Source of the DNA: Membranipora membranacea
Lineage: Eukaryota; Bryozoa; Gymnolaemata; Cheilostomatida; Membraniporidae
Direction of reading: 5' to 3'
DNA: 64,000 bases
Assembly: GCA_914767715.1 (NCBI GenBank)
Contig: OU612073.1
Span: 10,166,001 to 10,230,000, forward strand
Part shown: positions 10,501 through 21,386 of the stretch, piece by piece
Layout of the letters: each line of letters starts with the position of its first letter
How positions within the stretch are numbered: position 1 is the stretch's first letter
Position numbers and translations under genes: made by a program
The notes under the pieces: generated by a model
Told to the model about the DNA's origin: nothing
The model's database searches: none
What the model saw: the letters and a program-made list of their open reading frames with translations, nothing else

Positions 10501-13500
10501 ACAAACCTATAATTTTATGGGTCAGATTGTTGATTTGAGCTTGTGGGTAAAGGGATATCAGGGTAAGGTGCCTCGTTTTATCACTCTGTATATTTGTATA
10601 TATGTATATCTACATATATATCTGCGTTTATGTATATCTATATCTATATATATATATCTATATCTGTATATATGTATATCTATCTGAGTGCATACGTACC
10701 TACGGAAGGCCACAAACTGGCTTGTCTTGTCTGTACTAAATGCTTCTGTTCTATGCAGATTTCTCACTGCCTGATCTCGATCTACAAGTCAAGTAGAGTT
10801 GTGGTGTAATATAATGACGTGCACACTTTTGACTTGTGCTGTATGGAATACAACTTCTGTTGACAATAATTTGTTATGATAATGACGTGATACTTTGATG
10901 CCTATCTGATTGCAGTCCAAATGAAATGGATCAGAGTATTCATGGTAGCTATTTGTGGTAAGAATCAATTCAAGCTCATTTATGCCTTGCAGTCAGGAGG
11001 ACTTCATTGCTAGTATGTAGTTAAATAAGCTTAGGGCTGCACATGCGACGATGTGGCATTACACTATCAAACATTCATTTTCTCTGACTAAAAAAACTAG
11101 AAAAGGAATTTTTGATAATGCAATGCCACAAAGCCGTCCGAGCACTTAGACTACACATACCAAGTTCAATGTGTTCTTTCTCCGTTAGAGGAACCATAGT
11201 GAAGTTTCTCTTGTTATCAAACAGGGGCACACCTCGTCCTGAGATCCTGATAGCGTTCTCTATAATTAGTTTACCTTCTGATCTGTGATTCGTTCTCAGT
11301 GATACAGAGCAGCCCTTACAGCTCAACCCACCATAAACATCAGGTAGGAAATTACCTGGACAACAGAGAATAAGAAGTTAACTCGAAGCTGAAGGGGGCG
11401 ACTCTAAGTGCATGCAAAAAGGATCATAATTGATCTAGTATCAGCGAGTGTATCCATTGCTACTCAATAATCTACTAATATGACTGTGTACACAATGCCT
11501 GAGTTATGGGCTATAAACAACTCACCAGGTTCAATAGAGGGTAACTGTTGTATATCACCCAGGAATATAATTCTCTGTAGTTTGGCGTGTTCTGTTAGAA
11601 TGTAGAGTAGAAATGATAGATTGCTGACGGCGACTAGAGAACATTCATCGACCACAAGTATAGCTGCTTCCTTAAACGGGAATGGGCGAACAGCGGGGCC
11701 TCCGTCTCTCATCCACAATATATACCTGAATGTGATCTGTGAACAAGGCAATCATGGAGATAGGCAATGTACACTATGAGTTTGTCATAGCTGGAGCCTG
11801 GACTTGTAGTGATAGTTCTCAGGTCTTCAGTTTTGGAATCATTATTTTAACCTTATCAATTTCACAAACATAAAAACTAGAGCTCAGATTGCATCCACGA
11901 CAAACTCTGGAAGTAACACTGCCGGAAGACATAATGAGATCTGATCAGTAAAGTTCATTTTGTGCAAACAATTTAGTCTTACATTCAAAAAAATCATACT
12001 ATTTTGCGGTGAGGGGGGTGGAAGCTGAAACTAACTTACCTGATGCAGGGTGAAGCCAGTAAAGCCTGTTCGTTTACCGAGTACTTTAGCTGCTTTGCCT
12101 GTAGGAGCCGTTAGTAGTATGTAACTCTTCTTACTCTCATCCGGAGGTGGAGGCCCCTCGTCCTCCTCACCAGCAAACGGATCGTCTCCTTCGTCAGAGA
12201 AGGGATTATAGTCTGATTGGCTTGACTCATCAAACTCACTGTTGGAAGATGAAAAGCCAAAACTCAGCTATTAGCTATCAGTATTATCATAGGGTTGCAG
12301 AAGCCATCTTGACAAGCTTTGTTGGTAGCGATGTAGAACAAGATTGATCCAATTTCTCTGCATTCCAGTTGCTCCCCTTCCACTGGGAATGTCGCAGTGG
12401 ATGGGGAAAAACTCCAAATGTAGGCAAATGGAACAAACTTGCTTTAGTAGGGATGGGACCACCATCACAAAGCTTGACAAGACAGGCTAAGGGTTACAGC
12501 AACAATACCCTTTGGTCTGGTAACATTTTATATGTTGGTTTGGGTATTGCGCTGCTAGAGGGTACAGATATTTCATTTTAGAACAGTTCTATAAACTGGT
12601 GGAAGAATCATCAAGATGTGCTGTTAGAGATTATACTGGTAAAATACAACGCGAAATATTCTATTTAGGCATGCTTATACACACTTCAAAATCAAGTATT
12701 CCGAGCACATTTGAGCCATATAATATAGAAGTGTTTACTCCATATCGTACAAATTGTGCAATACCAATACAGTGTGGGTAAAAAATTACTACAAAAGTTT
12801 GAGAATATCCACTAACCTGTAGAATGAAGCATCAGGGTTAGGAAGTTGTGTACTCTCACATACAGCTTTACCCTTAACTACAGTAAAGCCTTCATCGAAA
12901 TCAGTATCATCATCATCGTCATCAATATCTGTGGCATCATCATCGACATCATCAGCAAAGAGATCGATTTCACTACCTGATTGGCTAATCTCCTGACTAA
13001 CAGATCGATTAGGGTGATTGCTGTCGACGTTGTGTTTTGTGTGACTAGTGAGGTTGTTATTGTCTTTCTGAGTGTTGGAAGTATCTAGATTGTCTGGGGG
13101 GTTGAGTATCTTAGTTTTGGGTGATGGATTGTCAATATTTGGTGATGTAGACTGGTTGCATTGTTCATGAGATTCAGGACTCAGATCAGTAGCTTTATTG
13201 ATTTGAGGTTGGTGATGGTCTTTGTCTATACCGGAATCCAGAGTATCTACAAAAATTTACAAAACTTGCTGAATGACACAAATAAATAAGTAAATAAAAT
13301 AAAAATCAATCAATTATTATTATTATATGATCAACCAACCAGCTTTACATGATTCATTAGACACCAAAGTTTTTTATGGTAGAGATTTGAGTACAACCAT
13401 CCCACCAGAACTTGGGATTTGCTGTCAACATTCGTTTGTTGTTTGCACATAAAAAGAATCTACACTCACCATGACAGCCAGGTGTCTCATTGGAATTATC

Positions 13501-16500
13501 AACTCCATCTCCCTTAGCACCAGTAACTTCAGATATATCGATCACTTTAGTCCCCTGCGTAGGCTTCCTTATAAAAAACAGAACAAATCTATTAATGTGA
13601 ATAAAAAAAACAATTTGAAGCTTTTCTAATAGCTGTTCAAATCTCAAAGGCTGGTAATATCATAACACATGAAAGCGGGAAATTCCAACTACATCTATGT
13701 TTTTTTTTTGCAAATCAAATGTGAGAAAATCAGAAAATTGTGCCTCCACAGTCTTGCCAAAATCTGGTACTGGAAAGATGCATTTTGACATATGCACATT
13801 TGACATATGCAATAACTTGACGAGACTTACTTGCCCATAGCTTTATGTATAAGCTTCTTTACAAAATCATCATGTTCTTTTTTTTTCTGTTGGTAGATTT
13901 TCTCTAGAGCTACCTGACAGACACGGGAGACAACTTCAGTTTTACCACAACCGCCTCTACCAGACATTACAACTACTGACTTCTTAGCTATCAGTTCTGC
14001 TGCTCTTCTCTACAATCAAAGGAAGACCAAGTAGTACAGTCTTTGGACAAAGAGAAAATATTTGCAATCATTATGGCAGTCAACGAAATGTTAGAACTTG
14101 AGACTGGGCAACCAGGGCTTTTTATTTCCTGCACATCTCCCCCCTCCCCCATAATTATGAATGCTTTATTATAAATGGAATTGTCTTTGAATTTGGGGAC
14201 AGCGTGAGACATCAACACCAATTTTGCTCAGTCGTTTTGCCCAACTCATGCCATAGTTGAACATTTATACAACTGTCAGTTTGGATGTAAGATATTGACC
14301 AACTTTTTAAATAAAAACTTAAAATAAGGGTGTATTTTCACCTGGTCAGGATCACCAGCAAGAGTTTTTAGAGGTTCACACTCAAAGTCTGTTTCAAATG
14401 TAAAAGGCTCGGGGGTCTCCAGCATGTCAGATACTATCTTACAGATATTCAGCTCTGATTCATGGAGCCTCTTTAGGTAAACTCGCTCATCTTCCTCAAT
14501 GATTGTTTCGTTTGATTTCATATACTCCAGGGCTACAACAGAACATGGCTTTACGGCTTTACATATCAGCTGAATGGCTTGTCACTCATGGAAGGTAACA
14601 GCTTCTCATGCCAAATATATTGCGAAAGAAGCTGCAAAATGCCACATTACTAGCATTATAAGATTTTAAGCCAACATATGGGACAGGTACATTGAGCAGA
14701 TCAAGCTTATCCAATATGCCACCCCTTTCAAGTCGCTCCTGTTCTACTGGTGAGATATTGTTGTCTAAAGGGGAGCAACTCCAGGTTCAGAGAAATAGAT
14801 CATTGTTTATCTATGATGCCCTGTGAAATAGCTTTATTTATCCACAAATAGGTTAGTCTATCCCTCCTAGCAAAGATTACAAACTTCTGATAAATATGGG
14901 GAAATGATCAGTAAATACTCTCATATTCAAATTTTATCAACTTACCATCAGTATAACGAGTGAGGATGTATCCTTTATACCTAGGAGTCTGCCCATTAAG
15001 CCGATGTATACTACAGTATGTATCCCCTGTGCTCATACAGTGATCCTTGAGCACATAGTACACCATGATAGCATCTTTATAAGGCTGCTCCATACCCGTC
15101 CACATTCCGGCTTTGTTAAAGTTCTCCCAGTGAACCTCACCAAATGATGTTCTCGTTTTCTTCTTGATAACCTGTTAGGTGAAATAAATATGTTACGTCT
15201 GGCTTAACTCTCATGATATAGTGGTCTCATTTCAAAGATTCACATAAACTGACTCTATGACCCTGCCTGCTTTTGACATTGAGACCATGTCAACAAGAAT
15301 GTGAAAAAATAACAGTTTTATATCCCGAGAACTGGGAGCAAATTATTTCCCAGCAAGGACACCAAAATAAATGTGATCTGATTTTTATCCTAATGCTTAC
15401 CACTTTACTCAAGGTGAGAAATGGTATCCCAAGCCCTCTGATTACCTTTAACCAAAACATGCCACGATAAAATTTCAATAGCAGGGTGATTAGGATTGTA
15501 CAGTTCCTTTAAACTGTTTCTGTTAGTAATGGAGGCTATGTAAAAGCATCTTACAGAGTGGAAAGCCAGCTCATAAGGCTTGTGTACAATCATCTTCTCC
15601 ACTTTTGGTAGGAATGTGTTGTCCAATGTGACCCCGTGTTCTATCAGGTGATGACTTATCTTTGGTAGAAGTAGTGGTAACTTCATCATTAACACTGGGC
15701 AATCTATAGCTACATTTATCACCTTCAACTCCTTCGCTGAAAAAATCAAACAAATCTTGTTTCAAACTTTAACAGCAAAGATGTCAAGAGCATCACAACT
15801 CTGCTGACTTCCTTTGTTACATGCTTCTTAGCTAGCAGATCCCAACGCTTGAAGAATATTATACATTAGGCTAGTTTGGGAACTTTGAATTATGTGACAC
15901 CTATTAAATTAACATCATTTATGTTCATCACACTTAAACATCACCATCATTTCTAGTTTATGACCTGATACTGAGAGGAAAGTTACGTTTGGAACAGGGG
16001 ACTATATGCCAATGAAAATCGTCGGAAGCAAAAATGAGAAATTCAAATAATCATTTGAACAATTAACCATGACATATGAAGGAAAAGCTGTTAAAAGTCT
16101 ATAAAAGAGTATAAATCATTTAAAAGAAGAAGATCTATATACTTACAGTTATGTAAATGTGGCAGTAGAGCTAGTATAGCGTGCTGCTCTGGTTCTCTAT
16201 GCTGCTGATAGGCACACTGCGTGATCAGCTCGACAAGCTTCGCTATCCGATACAGCTCGGAGTAGTCTGGGAATATTTTCTGGTCAAGGAACGAGAGAAA
16301 CTTCTTCACCTCAACAGTCTGGCCGGACTTAGAGATCTCCTCACTGTGTAGCACTGAGCGGATCATCGGATTGAAGACAGTTTTGCGTGTGGCCAAGTCA
16401 GGGCGTAACCTGCACAAAGGAAAGTGAAATGAGTGAATAAAACACAAGCTCAAAAATATATATATATATATGTTCATGTATACTCCTAAATCAAAGCCGG

Positions 16501-17479
16501 GATAATCCACACCCTTCATATTATCAAACTGTAGTTAATCTCAAATTATAAAACAAAATTAGTTGAATAATAGAAAGCAACCAAGGAAGGGTGCTTCTAA
16601 GCTCTCAGAAAACTTGCACAAAACTAAGACCCTAACCTATAGTCATTCAATCAATCTTCTTTGGGGTTAAGATTCAGAGATGTTGTGCAGTGAGGAGAGA
16701 AAGCCTTGCACCAATGAACTATTCATAGTAAGTATCACTCACCTATAGCTTGGTACTGACTCACTATACCATGTGCCATAGGACTCTTTAGCTTCCACAG
16801 TTACATGCCACCACTGGCCAATATATGGGAACTTTCCCTGAACATAACATGTGGACGCCATTACTCCATTATCATCCAGCGTCTGAATCAGGACTAAAAA
16901 TTAACACAGATATAACATGTCGAGGTGATAAAATATATCCAAGATGTAATCGATGTAAACTGGTATGTTGCAGGTGTCAGTTGTTGGTACTGAAATAAGA
17001 GGGTGTGGCTGTCTGTATTGTACCAAGGATACACATTTACAAACTTAATGATACACTATAGCCTGTACTGTACCTCTCTGATTAATAGAGCATGGTATCA
17101 ATCACGTAGCAGACATAAATTCGGAAGAAATTTTGGTCGACAACCCGATGTTGAATTCCCAAATAGGGGGTGTATACATGCACATGTACTGGTATTATCC
17201 ATGTTAACAGCTAATATCGAAGTCAGAGGGCCAAGGGTATCAAATAAGTAAGGCCTCGGTGACCAGTTGTAGTTGAATGACATACATTTATTTACCTTTA
17301 GTTTTGTTTACCGGGATTTTCTTGACTGATTTGCTGGCAAAATCAAAGTCATCGTCCTCTTCACTGAATACAGCGTCCTCATCGAAAGCAATCTTATCTT
17401 CTCTGATGATATAACCACGTATGGTCTTTGTCTTTTTCTGGTTCTCAGTTTTACCGGCAGCTTTTCTAGGACGCCCCAT
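5897..17479 (-). CDS. HELB: DNA helicase B (HELB), 22-exon gene, complete
   Basis: Superfamily 1B DNA helicase of the RecD/HELB group. In vertebrates HELB is recruited by RPA to single-stranded DNA, supports recovery from replication stress and limits end resection; it acts in the nucleus. ATG at 17,479-17,477 begins MGRPRK; TGA at 5,899-5,897. All exon junctions keep one frame across 22 exons, summing to about 4,095 nt (1,364 aa), longer than human HELB (1,087 aa), mainly from an expanded acidic segment and a long tail. Visible in order: Walker A GRGGCGKT (about residue 430), acidic region (506-690), LTAPTGKAA motif, Walker [21 protein letters not shown], and a motif [19 protein letters not shown] (about 1,115). 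Exon 6 (14,723-14,764) has an uncertain donor; everything else is firm. It is divergent from the ZNF593-like gene. The exon blocks are given separately. Confidence 0.93.
7985..8666 (-). CDS. HELB: HELB exons 18-19: motif V/VI region
   Basis: Exons 8,514-8,666 and 7,985-8,142. Exon 18 encodes [20 protein letters not shown] then a [11 protein letters not shown] segment. Exon 19 encodes [12 protein letters not shown] and [20 protein letters not shown], which contains the arginine-bearing TAVTRG of motif VI. The exon 18 donor (8,513-8,512) is followed 11 nt later by the palindromic MITE copy at 8,410-8,502. Confidence 0.95.
8410..8502. mobile_element. Palindromic MITE family A, copy 1 (HELB intron 18)
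   Basis: About 93 bp forming a near-perfect hairpin. The left arm ATCAAGTTTAATCCAATTGC continues CTGCATTCCA; the right arm TGGAATGCAG continues GCAATTGAATTAAACTTGAT. A flanking TA on the left and TATA on the right suggests TA target duplication as in Tc1/mariner MITEs. Related copies lie at 12,340-12,446, 31,408-31,514, 35,691-35,806 and 38,881-38,969. Confidence 0.85.
8979..10781 (-). CDS. HELB: HELB exons 14-17: central helicase region
   Basis: Exons 10,700-10,781; 9,938-10,158; 9,470-9,589; 8,979-9,160. They encode TSQFVAFRR, then a cysteine-containing segment ([29 protein letters not shown]), a charged helix with [16 protein letters not shown], and a Glu/Lys-rich coiled-coil-like segment before [12 protein letters not shown]. 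The Glu/Lys stretch is probably an insertion between helicase motifs. Junction phases are consistent (1, 2, 1, 1, 0). Confidence 0.88.
10590..10690. repeat. TATATC/TATATG imperfect microsatellite
   Basis: About 100 bp of alternating TATATC, TATATG and TATATA words, starting 10 nt beyond the HELB exon 14 donor on the minus strand. Open frames across it on both strands (tyrosine/isoleucine repeats) are artefacts of low complexity. Confidence 0.85.
11161..12238 (-). CDS. HELB: HELB exons 11-13: second acidic patch, Walker B and motif III
   Basis: Exons 12,040-12,238; 11,526-11,736; 11,161-11,355. Exon 11 opens with a further acidic run ([19 protein letters not shown]), then [13 protein letters not shown], the RecD-type motif following Walker A. 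Exon 12 carries Walker B ([12 protein letters not shown]) and [16 protein letters not shown]. Exon 13 continues with [12 protein letters not shown], a motif IV-like RTNHRS segment. All expected catalytic residues are present. Confidence 0.93.
12280..12515. mobile_element. Palindromic MITE family A, copy 2, within a longer inverted repeat (HELB intron 10)
   Basis: The core at about 12,340-12,446 (GATTGATCCAATTTCTCTGC; CATTCCAGTTGCTCCCCTTC; then a degraded right arm ending AACAAACTTG) is a diverged family A copy. It is enclosed by an outer inverted repeat: CTTGACAAGCTTTG at 12,309-12,322 and CAAAGCTTGACAAG at 12,468-12,481, extended by GGGTTGCAG on one side and GGGTTACAGCAAC on the other. Either this is a longer relative or family A was inserted into another foldback element. 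Confidence 0.65.
12817..13567 (-). CDS. HELB: HELB exons 9-10: Ser/Asn/Asp-rich linker with acidic RPA-binding-like motif
   Basis: Exons 13,470-13,567 and 12,817-13,246. Exon 10 is a single 430-nt exon without an internal ATG. It encodes a low-complexity Asn/Ser/Pro-rich stretch, then an aspartate cluster ([18 protein letters not shown]) and [14 protein letters not shown]. In human HELB an acidic motif inserted between the Walker A and B motifs binds the RPA70 N-terminal domain. The position and composition here match that, so RPA binding is inferred. The insertion is larger than in human. Confidence 0.85.
13831..14009 (-). CDS. HELB: HELB exon 8: Walker A motor exon
   Basis: Encodes [20 protein letters not shown] followed by [16 protein letters not shown] is a complete P-loop with the invariant Lys-Thr, so nucleotide binding should be intact. 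The exon continues through a lysine-rich helix. Acceptor and donor are canonical (TTGTAG; GTAAGT). Confidence 0.95.
14342..17479 (-). CDS. HELB: HELB exons 1-7: N-terminal domain
   Basis: Exons: 17,296-17,479; 16,743-16,893; 16,147-16,409; 15,555-15,736; 14,946-15,171; 14,723-14,764 (donor uncertain); 14,342-14,532. Exon 1 encodes a basic opening (GRPRK, resembling an AT-hook core), then a lysine-rich stretch and an acidic EEDDDFDF patch. Exons 2-5 encode the conserved HELB N-terminal region ([41 protein letters not shown]). Exon 6 could instead run on past 14,723, because the frame stays open through [16 protein letters not shown]. The exon 7 frame demands a phase-1 donor, which the GTGGCA at 14,722 provides weakly. 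Confidence 0.85.
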
Positions 17480-19420
17480 CGTAGTCACTGTAAGTCAGAT
17501 GGAGGCTTACGGTATTAGAAAATGCTACACCTTAATATACATCAACTTTTGGCAAATTTTAGTATCTATTATTGTTTTTATGATTCTAGCATGCCATGTA
17601 TGGAGGGTGTATTTTGGAGGTAACGGATAATCATAGAACACAAGAGCGAGCATTTATCAACTGAGAAAATGTAAACACACATCAAAGTAATGTAAAATAA
17701 TCAAATCTTCACAGGACATCCTAACTTTTAACCACCAAGACTCACCTGTCTTGGGAAAAGCATTTGTACTCACTCACTTAATTGCCTTATTGAACACAAA
17801 CACGACCTAGCCCCTTTACCACGGTCATTATTCAATAATAAAACATTAATTAACACTAAATACAAACATTTCTACAAGGCTGAAAAACAGCAAGCCACAT
17901 CCAGTCAGGTTTATCCGTGGTCACACTCACAGTAACAGTTAAACTAAAAGAGGAATAAATGTAAAAATTCTCATGTAAGCTTTATGTAGTATTATATTAT
18001 CTATGTTCTCTCTTATACCAAGCAATGAACTATGCTATGAACATTGCCCTTTGAGTGAGGATTATTATTAGTAAGGAAGTTACATTAGTTAAGACTGCTC
18101 ACCTTCTTCTCTTCTGTCTCTCTCTGATCTTGGCTTGTTGTTATATGCTATCCTAGCTAGTCAGTTACCATTATATGTGGTACATACAATTGCCTGTTCA
18201 GTCCTTCACAGCCCATTCATTTGTTGATAACAAGTCTGATAAATATAAATAGGCCTAAACCTCTTGATAATATACCAAGGAAAGAATCCTTGAGCTAGAT
18301 AATTCAATAATGGCCAAAAAACCCTTTTTTAATTTTAAATTCACCTCCAAATGAGTTTACTTGACTCATTGTTGTAATAGACCAAATCTCTCAATGAGAA
18401 ATTAAATTTTTCAACAGCGTAGTCAGACCCCACCCATATAAATATTGTTGGAAAATATGCCAAGTTGAAGTGCCCAAGTTAAGTCATTTGTGAAAAACGT
18501 GATTTTGGAAAGTTGTGCTTTTTTTGTAAATCTGGAGAGAGTCCTCATCAGAGAATTTGGTAGTTTGTGGTCTTATATTGGTCAGGAACTGAGAGACTAC
18601 ATCAGGTAAGTCGCATCAAATCCCTAAGTTACATGTGAAAATAGAATAGATGGTTCCTATTCATGTACATTGAGTAAAATTGCCGGCCTAGCTAGCACCA
18701 TATATATACTACTCTACTAACTATACTAATAAATACTTGTCCTTGCTAGGGAAGAAGCCCAATGATTGGTTGGCCATAGCATAGTTGTAGTCAGCTCATT
18801 GTTCTCCAAGAAAAAAATGATAGACATAAGATGTCTTTAATCCATCTTGTTAATCCATAATTGTTTTTCCAAGCAAAACAAAAGAGGGTATTGGTTAAGA
18901 TAAATGGCTGCATTAGATTAATTAATGTTTGATATCATATATATTATGTAGGTGCCATCTAAATTCTCATTCTTAAAAGTTAAAACACATGTCAGCATCA
19001 TTTTTGATGATGAGAGAATTATCCTCTCTTGGGCACAGGTTCTGTGACACATAGTGCTCATGCTGCACCCTATACCCTTGCCCGCCGGAAACCTGGACCT
19101 ACTCTAACTCTTCATGTCAAGAGGTAGAGGAGGTTCTGTTTAATGCGTGTGGGGTGTGCGACACGCAATGGACCCCCGTTATTTTTCCTCACGTTCGGCA
19201 AGGACCTGGCTAAGATGAATGGTATGCCAGCACCGAATCAGAAATGACTGCCGGCGCTGGGAGTTGAACCTGGACCACAAAGATCCCACGCCCGTAAGCC
19301 TTAACCATTAGACCACTCCTGACTCCCACTGACACATGTCAAGTGGTTCAGCCTGCATTGAGTAATGATAAGTTTTTTTGCGCATTTGTTTATATATTAT
19401 GTATTTGACCAACAGCAAAT
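17480..19420. other. Divergent HELB / ZNF593 intergenic region
   Basis: No coding exon is recognised between the HELB start codon and the ZNF593 start codon. A strong plus-strand donor, CATCAG followed by GTAAGT at 18,600-18,611, together with the acceptor ACCAACAG at 19,408-19,415 six bases before the ZNF593 ATG, suggests a 5' UTR intron for ZNF593 with a first exon ending at 18,605. The rest is AT-rich DNA plus a minus-oriented SINE (19,022-19,326). Confidence 0.5.
19022..19326 (-). mobile_element. tRNA-derived SINE, minus orientation
   Basis: Read on the minus strand, 19,326-19,240 has a tRNA-like head: A box TGGTCTAATGG and B box GGTTCAACTCC at about the spacing of a tRNA gene. GC content is markedly higher than in the flanks and continues to about 19,022. 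The anticodon arm does not fold as a functional tRNA, so this is a pseudo-tRNA/SINE, not a tRNA gene. The 3' limit is a guess from composition. Confidence 0.55.
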
Positions 19421-21198
19421 ATGGGTACCGGACCTTACCGAAGAAAGAAGAGGAACAAAGGTGATCACCCAATAAAAGAGAAATACAGAACTAAAAGGAA
19501 AACCAAGGATATGGATCAGATTCAAGATGATATGAACCCAGCAAAGGTACACTCATCATAGCAATAATATATTGATGCGGCTCAAAACCTTGTGAAAATG
19601 AGATGGATAGTGCATAGTGCCTACAACATATGATAATGTCAAACCCAGTAAACAGAATTGTTCAGAAAAAAATAAGTTGACATTTTGTATATAATGAGAA
19701 GGAGGTGGCTTAATTGGTTAGAGCGCTGTTGTTTTAGCATGCAAATGTTGAATGTCGTTGGCTCGATTCCCACTGCAGCTCATCGACTTTGGTTTGTTTG
19801 GCCCCCAGGTGTGCTCCGACCTGTCTGCAAACAGAGAGCACCCTGGCGAATATATTGCGGCCTTGTCCCTAAGGCATTAGCAATAAACTCCCTCCATCCC
19901 TCTCTCATCTATATTGACTCTTGCTATTAGATTGTTTATGTGTATCACTCGGTGATTGAGCTCTTGTTTTTTTCACTGTTGCCAAATTGATTCTATGAAA
20001 GTAGGATGAGCAACAGTGCTCTACCTTAATCAAGCGGTATATTGCTGTAATATAATGTGAATGATGATTTCTGATTACAGGTGCAGAAGATGATGAAACA
20101 GGATGTAGATGAGGACAAACCAGGAGCAGCTCAGCATTACTGCTTACATTGCGCGTGAGTAAATTGAGTTTAGTCATTCATCTGACCTGCCTTTAAACTG
20201 AGAACAAATTGGTGAGGAGATTGCGGCCTAGCAACCACTATCTCAGGATTTGGCGAGTGGCATACTCAGTCAATGTGTTGTTATCTACACAACAATTTAT
20301 GATTTTAAAAGCCATCATAATGGTTGTTGATGAGTAATCTTTCTCTTTGAGCCGTTTGCATCAAGTTGCCCCAGTTAAAACGTAGAACCCTTCCTACTAC
20401 CGGGTACTGGGCTGTTGCTATTTCTGTGTTAATTTTTTTACTACATAATTTGACCGTCAAATGTGTGTTTTTTTCTCTATTTTAGAAAATACTGTATAAA
20501 TGCAAATGCACTCCAAGCACATCTGAAAAGTAAACCACACAAAAAAAGGTGAGGCTATGACAACAATCAGTTAACAGCTCAGCTATCCTCCTGCCTTCAA
20601 AAGCATTGATCTGAATCATTACATTTCCTAAAGTGATATTAACCTGTGTGACCTTTACCTTGTGATAATATGACTTACATTTATTGAAACTGAGAGAGCT
20701 TTCTACAGTTGCTGGCTATCATACATTATTACAATTGGCCAATATTGTTGGAATAGGGCATGTGGACAACTTTGACAAATTTAACTTGGTGGTTAATATA
20801 ACCTGATCATTTACCTGAGGTTATCATAGACCTGATCCCACTAGGAGTTTTAGAAAGTTGCATTATGGGATAGTAACTGACTCATCAGAAAATTAAAGGG
20901 TGGTAAAACTTCAAATGGGGGACAATTTGAGTGTCATGATATCTTAAAGCTGAACAATAATTTCGTTACTACCACACAAACTAATACAATGTCTAATATT
21001 TAACAAATTAGGGTAAAGGCACTAAAGACAGAGGCGTTTAGTCAGGAGGATGCAGAGAGGGCGGCTGGTATGGGGTCATTTAAAGCTCCCAAGAAATTCA
21101 ACACAGAACTACCTGTAATGGATACTACTAGTGCTGATGAGCCATCGACATCTTCTGCAGAGAATAAGCCAGGTACAAGCTCAGCGACTGACACATGA
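19421..21198 (+). CDS. ZNF593: ZNF593/Bud20-type zinc-finger protein
   Basis: Four exons: 19,421-19,546; 20,081-20,154; 20,486-20,548; 21,012-21,198 (TGA 21,196-21,198). The frame is continuous, 450 nt, 149 aa; human ZNF593 is about 134 aa. The N-terminus is strongly basic (RRKKRNKG, KYRTKRKTKD), a likely nuclear/nucleolar signal. A U1-type C2H2 finger follows (CLHC, then HLKSKPH, split over exons 2 and 3), then the hallmark SQEDAERAAGMGSF block and a Ser/Thr-rich tail with ELPVMDTT. Yeast Bud20 is a pre-60S shuttling export factor; a ribosome-biogenesis role is inferred from the family. It is divergent from HELB, and intron 1 contains a SINE. Confidence 0.95.
19690..19925 (+). mobile_element. 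tRNA-Ala-derived SINE in ZNF593 intron 1
   Basis: The 5' head GGTGGCTTAATTGGTTAGAG carries an A box and a GCTT/GAGC D-stem. An anticodon-loop-like TTAGCAT (AGC, alanine) and a B box GGCTCGATTCC follow within 75 bp. The T and anticodon stems have mismatches, so it is not a functional tRNA. The GC-richer body (CCCCAGGTGTGCTCCGACC, then AGAGAGCACCCTGG) extends to a CT-rich tail near 19,905. Polymerase III promoter elements look intact. Confidence 0.65.
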
Positions 21199-21380
21199 AA
21201 TATAAAGTTACAAGGGTAAAGGGGATATCATCTATACATTTATAATATCCTATACTTTATTACTAGTATTATTATCATTTTTTTCACATTTTCTTCTGAT
21301 GGCCGGGTCCAGGACATGGGAGCTATATTGTCAATTTTTCATGATGTATCAAGCCAACAGGAGCGCTGTTTCTGAAAGCA

Positions 21381-21386
21381 AATAAA
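21381..21386 (+). terminator. ZNF593: Candidate poly(A) signal of ZNF593
   Basis: AATAAA about 180 nt after the ZNF593 stop codon, followed by an A-run. It is the first canonical hexamer on the plus strand downstream of the stop that I noticed. No transcript evidence. Confidence 0.4.

Noticed and set aside
10558-10809. Tyr/Ile-repeat ORFs on both strands
   Set aside because: They lie on the TATATC microsatellite; only the HELB exon 14 part (10,700-10,781) is real coding sequence.
19240-19326. tRNA gene on the minus strand
   Set aside because: A and B boxes are present but the anticodon arm does not fold; the higher-GC tail indicates a SINE.
19690-19766. tRNA-Ala gene
   Set aside because: Internal promoter boxes are good but the anticodon and T stems carry mismatches and a non-tRNA body follows, so it is a SINE.
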